From IMG/VR virus record IMGVR_UViG_3300042520_000262, positions 1 through 25,524 of that record: DNA of 25,524 bases, one strand, 5' to 3'. The stretch's first letter is position 1, and each line of letters begins with the position of its first letter. Under the pieces are notes generated by a model. It saw only the letters and a program-made list of their open reading frames with translations, was not told where the DNA came from and did not search any database. Shown here in pieces: positions 22,561 through 25,524 of this stretch. The DNA is from a virus. The position numbers and the translations under genes are program-made.

Positions 22561-22906
22561 AAAGCTTAGTTATATCGAAGTTGGTGTTTTTGTTTTCGCT
22601 TTCCACATATTGCATTGATAACTTTTTAAGTTCCTCAGGTGTTGCAATCAATTTCATCAATGCCATTTGTAACGCTGGAGCGTTTGAGTTGTACCACTTC
22701 GAGCGCATAGACACTTTTAAAGTGGTTCGATTAGTTTCCAGTAGTCCTTTTAGTTCGTTCATTTCGTTCGAGTCAGTCGAAAAATATTCGTAGAATGTAG
22801 TTTTACCACAAGGCAAAAAGGCTACTATATCCTCCACAAAAAACAATTTATGTTTGACTATCATTTCCTTTGCCTGTTCGAATATTTTAACTCTATCGTA
22901 AGCCAT
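22544..22906 (-). CDS. terS: terminase small subunit-like DNA-binding protein
   Basis: A 120-residue protein immediately upstream of terL. The N-terminal half has a helix-turn-helix pattern (FFVEDIVAFLPCGKTTFYEYF, residues 22-42), and the middle helix (LKGLLETNRTTLKVSMRSKWY) fits an oligomerisation region. The C-terminal NTNFDITKLYDSET overlaps terL. Small terminase subunits select the packaging start on phage DNA. The call rests on the HTH, size and position. Confidence 0.8.
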   Translation of the reverse strand: MAYDRVKIFEQAKEMIVKHKLFFVEDIVAFLPCGKTTFYEYFSTDSNEMNELKGLLETNRTTLKVSMRSKWYNSNAPALQMALMKLIATPEELKKLSMQYVESENKNTNFDITKLYDSET

Positions 22907-22908
22907 AA

Positions 22909-23589
22909 TTAATTTTTTTCGTTTAGCATTAAAGCGTCTGGCCTAAATATATCCTTAACCTCTAGGCTCGGCTCAAACGTGCTAAATCTGTTATCTTGTG
23001 CCCTTCCTTTTACCGTTCCGTTAATAATATCGTTTATGGTTTTATTAATTAGCCTAACCCCAATATCTTGAAGCTCGTGCTCCCATAGTAACTTAGCCGC
23101 CTTTTTTACGTCCATATTATACATTTTTGGGTCTATCCAAACTAGCTCTTGCTCTATAATATCTCCTCTATCAATTCCAGAGTTTAACCAAAATGTTGTG
23201 CCACCAGTTAAAAAGTCCCTCATTTTTATGGCCCACTCTATTGACGACCTCCCCCTATGTCTCGGTAGTAGGCTTGGGTGGTATCCTATCCATCCTATCG
23301 TCGGCTTATACCTTGTGGTCTTTCCTATGTAGTCGAATGAGTGGGCGGTTATACCAACGTCCACACCATTTGGAATAGTATCTCCGTTTAATGAACCCGC
23401 TGGTAATATTGGTATTTCATTTTCATAGGCCATTTTACCAACGTGTCTATCCCCTATTGGAGTGCATACTCCAACCACATTAACCCTAGGGTTTTTAATC
23501 ATTTCGTGTAGTATAAGCGAGCCAAAGTATTTCTGACCGCTTATAAAAACGTTTAGTTTTTTTTCGTTATCTAAAAATTCGTGCATCAT
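22909..23589 (-). CDS. formyltransferase-fold enzyme of the modification-like cassette
   Basis: A 226-residue protein with the N-terminal Rossmann-like domain of the methionyl-tRNA / GAR / sugar N-formyltransferase superfamily, which transfers a formyl group from 10-formyl-THF. Visible are IGYHPSLLPRHRGRSSIEWAI (residues 101-121), TGGTTFWLNSGIDRGDII (128-145) and a helical C terminus. Of the canonical Asn-x-His...Asp triad, H104 and D140 are present but the Asn position is G102. I recall phage members with the same GYHPSLLP form. It overlaps the GNAT gene as ATGA and is 2 bases from the terS start. The substrate is unknown. Confidence 0.85.
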   Translation of the reverse strand: MMHEFLDNEKKLNVFISGQKYFGSLILHEMIKNPRVNVVGVCTPIGDRHVGKMAYENEIPILPAGSLNGDTIPNGVDVGITAHSFDYIGKTTRYKPTIGWIGYHPSLLPRHRGRSSIEWAIKMRDFLTGGTTFWLNSGIDRGDIIEQELVWIDPKMYNMDVKKAAKLLWEHELQDIGVRLINKTINDIINGTVKGRAQDNRFSTFEPSLEVKDIFRPDALMLNEKN

Positions 23590-24179
23590 AACTTTTTACC
23601 TAAATATTTAAAGCCCTGTACCGCTCTAAAGTGCCCGCCATAGCCACCCCCATTTTTTCTATCCCCAATACCACCTTTACCCTTATTTGACTTCGCGATT
23701 GATGCCCCAGACTTTGCTTTACTTGCCCCATACATTGATTGACTTTTTAAAACCCAATTTTTTGAGTACTTTAAAAATCCAACTAATTGTGGGTGGCTCG
23801 TATGGAATAAGGTCGGGAACTTTTTACCGCACCTACCGTTACCATCTTTATGGTATTCACAAACCCACTCTAGGAACTTTGTTCCGACACCCGCACCTTG
23901 CCACTCTGGCATTACCACAAGCCTAGTTGCCCTGTAGGCCTTAGCCGTAAACATTGGGCATACCGCTAGGTGTGCCACAAGCTCTCCGTTAACTGTTCCA
24001 ACAAAGTATTCCGCAGCGGGTGGCATCGGCAAGTCTAAATAGTAATGTGGCTTAAAGTACTTCCAATAACTGGAGTTGACCTTCCTAATTTCCAACTCGA
24101 AGCTTGGTCTTGGCTCGAGTTGCTCTCTTTTTTTAACTCTCCAGTTCCAGTATCGAAAACCCAGTCTGGCTGTAGCCAC
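23586..24179 (-). CDS. GNAT acyltransferase domain, likely C-terminal half of an ATPase-GNAT protein
   Basis: The open frame has a GTG at 24179 but no sensible ATG, and its first 17 codons read through DNA encoding the ATPase in another frame. The real GNAT part starts near 24128. Visible are SSYWKYFKPHYYL, FVGTVNGELVAHLAV and the acetyl-CoA binding motif RLVVMPEWQGAGVGTKF (ORF residues 86-102). A Lys/Gly-rich stretch (153-185) and FRAVQGFKYLG end follow. The PSFELEIRKVN...HYYL stretch resembles the linker between ATPase and acetyltransferase domains in COG2401-type fusions. Mu Mom also has a GNAT fold. It ends in an ATGA overlap with the formyltransferase gene. Confidence 0.8.
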   Translation of the reverse strand: MATARLGFRYWNWRVKKREQLEPRPSFELEIRKVNSSYWKYFKPHYYLDLPMPPAAEYFVGTVNGELVAHLAVCPMFTAKAYRATRLVVMPEWQGAGVGTKFLEWVCEYHKDGNGRCGKKFPTLFHTSHPQLVGFLKYSKNWVLKSQSMYGASKAKSGASIAKSNKGKGGIGDRKNGGGYGGHFRAVQGFKYLGKKL

Positions 24180-24730
24180 TCAATAATATCGTAATGGCAC
24201 GCCAATAAAACAATTTTTTTTCCCTTGTTTCTTCTCCAACCCTTCGCGAAGGCCATAGCACCTATTTTCGCAATTTGCCTATCTATTACGGACGTAAACT
24301 CGTCCACAATAACCTCATCGGGTGCCTCGGTAATAATACGTGCCAAACCAGCTCTAAACTGTTGTCCGTTACTTAAAGCGTGAAATGGTCTTAGCCAACT
24401 TGGAACGTCTCCAAGCCCAACATTTGCCAGCGCTCCAGTAACGGTATCAAAGTCTCCATTCGGCGCTATTGCATCAATTATTGGCTTATCTTTATCCCAC
24501 CCATCATATAGGTCGATTAGTTTACCCCCACCAAATAATTGCTTTCCTATTGAGGTTTTGCCACTTCCGCTCGGTCCAACGACAAGACCAATTTGCCAGT
24601 CCATATCGTCTATGTCTATATTTGCGTCAAGGTTAAATTCGTTACCCCTCTCGGCATTAAATAGGGACTTAACCCTCGCAGACCTATAACTATTATAGTC
24701 CTCCGTTCTATTTCTAACTTGTACTATCAT
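24035..24730 (-). CDS. ABC-type ATPase, likely N-terminal half of an ATPase-GNAT protein
   Basis: A 231-codon soluble ABC ATPase without membrane segments. Walker A is GPSGSGKT (residues 52-59), the signature-like ALSNGQ is at 118-123, Walker B VIVDEFTS at 140-147, and the H-loop His at 179, all intact. The end of the core (HYDIIEWLQPDWVFDTGTGEL, 179-199) is followed by KK and, in this frame, an Asn/Ser/Gln-rich tail that looks like an out-of-frame tail. Staying in the other frame at the A7 run 24134-24128 gives a continuous 381-residue ATPase-GNAT protein. It starts at a TAATG overlap with the ParB-like gene. Soluble ABC ATPases of this type are not transporters. Confidence 0.85.
   Translation of the reverse strand: MIVQVRNRTEDYNSYRSARVKSLFNAERGNEFNLDANIDIDDMDWQIGLVVGPSGSGKTSIGKQLFGGGKLIDLYDGWDKDKPIIDAIAPNGDFDTVTGALANVGLGDVPSWLRPFHALSNGQQFRAGLARIITEAPDEVIVDEFTSVIDRQIAKIGAMAFAKGWRRNKGKKIVLLACHYDIIEWLQPDWVFDTGTGELKKESNSSQDQASSWKLGRSTPVIGSTLSHITI
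24128..24134 (-). promoter_or_regulatory. A7 run joining the ATPase and GNAT frames by -1 shift
   Basis: The minus strand reads GAG TTA AAA AAA GAG in the ATPase frame. After a -1 shift on A AAA AAA the ribosome reads AGA GAG CAA in the GNAT frame. The same fusion would result from transcription slippage adding one A, or if the true template has eight A and one was lost in sequencing. Confidence 0.6.
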
Positions 24731-25248
24731 TACGTTACCACCACTTTACAATTAAACCCCATCTTTGTTAGGTCGTTAAAAACGCTTTCCTGAGTTCCAG
24801 CACTTTCACAAACTACGATAACACCATATTGATTTTTATCACTAATTCCCTCATCGTCAAAGTTTCCCTCGTCCTCTAAGTCCTCGCCAAACGTTGGTAT
24901 ATCCATACCCCACTCTTCCAATTGTTCCGAGTTCCACTCGTTTGCAAGCATATCCCAGTCCCACTCGCCACCTGAGGTATTGTCTTTAATTAAAAACTCC
25001 CTTTGTTGCGCTTCGGTTAAGTCGGCCACAATAACTGGAACTTCTTTCAACCCTGCTTCTTTACAAGCTTTAAACCTCATATTACCTCCTAAAATAATCA
25101 TATCTTGGTTAACAACAATGGGTCTTATGTCGAGCATTTCTGGAAAGTCTTTAATAGACTGCACCAACTTTTTAAACTTATCGTCTTTAATCAAACGAGG
25201 ATTATTTGGATTAAGCTTAATTTCTGATATTTTAAAGTTCTGTTTCAT
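24730..25248 (-). CDS. ParB/Srx-fold protein of the modification-like cassette
   Basis: I choose the ATG at 25248 (MKQNFKISEIKLNPNNPR), 172 residues, because the domain begins there and it lies one base past the lipoprotein stop; the longer frame from 25302 overlaps the lipoprotein. The ParB-like domain shows LNPNNPR, LVQSIKDFP, IRPIVVNQDMIILGGNMRFKA and VIVADLTEAQ. A phage-type extension, IKDNTSGGEWDWDMLANEW, follows, then an acidic linker and a small beta domain (YGVIVVCESAG to CKVVVT). The fold binds or hydrolyses nucleotides and DNA in ParB, Srx and free-serine kinases. In phages it is often linked to DNA methylases. Overlap with the ATPase gene is TAATG. Confidence 0.82.
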   Translation of the reverse strand: MKQNFKISEIKLNPNNPRLIKDDKFKKLVQSIKDFPEMLDIRPIVVNQDMIILGGNMRFKACKEAGLKEVPVIVADLTEAQQREFLIKDNTSGGEWDWDMLANEWNSEQLEEWGMDIPTFGEDLEDEGNFDDEGISDKNQYGVIVVCESAGTQESVFNDLTKMGFNCKVVVT

Positions 25249-25249
25249 A

Positions 25250-25492
25250 TTACTTACAACTTCCTTTTTTTGGCTTGTTAGATTCTCCAACCCAACTGCC
25301 ATCCCTCTGTATTCCTGTGCAGTCGTTTATTGTTATGTAACTACCGAATGTACTTCTATCTGCTAGAGTAAAGCTATCAACGTAAACAACTCTATTGCAA
25401 TTACAATTCTGCTCAGGTGCTTCTGCATTGTCATCTTTACTACACCCTACTAATAAAATTCCCGCGATTAATCCTAATATCTCTGCTTTCAT
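25250..25492 (-). CDS. small surface-type lipoprotein
   Basis: An 80-residue protein with a signal peptide (MKAEILGLIAGILLVG), a lipobox LVGC (C17) and SKDDNAE just after the lipidated cysteine. The S-K-D-D pattern resembles the Bacteroidetes lipoprotein export signal that sends lipoproteins to the outer face. The mature part has four more cysteines (30, 32, 58, 79), suggesting two disulphides. It is the first gene of the accessory cassette. A phage surface lipoprotein may block receptors against superinfection, as Llp of T5 does, but that role is inference here. The 32 bases upstream to the window edge show no complete promoter. Confidence 0.78.
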   Translation of the reverse strand: MKAEILGLIAGILLVGCSKDDNAEAPEQNCNCNRVVYVDSFTLADRSTFGSYITINDCTGIQRDGSWVGESNKPKKGSCK

Positions 25493-25524
25493 AATGTTTT
25501 TTTTAAGTCGTTAATTACTTTTGT

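Noticed and set aside
24980-25366. 128-codon plus-strand frame
   Set aside because: Antisense to the ParB-like and lipoprotein genes, which have clear motifs.
1-25524. CRISPR array, tRNA, rRNA, insertion sequence or phage integrase
   Set aside because: I looked for regular repeats, cloverleaf patterns and transposase or integrase motifs and found none.

Overview
This window looks like about 25.5 kb of a tailed-phage genome (or prophage segment) of a Bacteroidetes host, most likely Flavobacterium or a relative. The reasons are an AT-rich genome, the Bacteroidetes promoter element TAnnTTTG (CAAATATA on the + strand) before two early operons, a lipoprotein with an SKDD surface-export signal, a BACON-like domain, a DUF3127-type OB-fold protein, and many proteins of the kind seen in Flavobacteriia phages. 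Every gene I accept lies on the minus strand, so the window is transcribed from right to left. No integrase, repressor pair, tRNA, rRNA or CRISPR array is visible.

In transcription order: (1) 25492-22909, an accessory cassette with a small surface lipoprotein, a ParB/Srx-fold protein, an ABC-type ATPase, a GNAT acyltransferase and a formyltransferase-fold enzyme. Its genes are coupled by 1-4 base overlaps and it is richer in G+C than the rest. I read it as a candidate DNA or nucleotide modification locus. The ATPase and GNAT look like one protein of the ATPase-acetyltransferase fusion type (COG2401-like), split by a -1 frame change at an A7 run. (2) 22906-21352, small and large terminase subunits. 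(3) 21336-15677, tail genes: a tail-assembly-chaperone-like pair in overlapping frames joined by a T9 slippery run, tail terminator-like and neck-like proteins, two large tail-tip proteins (one with a BACON-like C terminus) and the tape measure protein. (4) 13769-8492, head genes: XkdF-type prohead protease, HK97-like major capsid protein, a putative tail tube protein, portal, and a connector-like protein. Strong hairpin terminators follow the tape measure, capsid and tube genes. (5) 8520-5106, beta-rich receptor-binding or fibre proteins. (6) 5115-3793, a lysis cassette with several small membrane proteins and an M15 peptidase endolysin. (7) 3633-33, early genes: small hypothetical proteins, a ribbon-helix-helix-like protein, a conserved phage protein, YqaJ exonuclease, OB-fold ssDNA-binding protein, a DUF3310-like protein and a MazG-like pyrophosphohydrolase.

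The absence of sheath and baseplate genes together with a 614-residue tape measure suggests a siphovirus. The structural genes are in an unusual order: terminase, then tail, then protease/capsid, then portal. Seven short genes that are easy to miss (36-59 codons) fit neatly into gaps and overlaps. After adding them, no stretch of more than about 160 bases lacks a gene.
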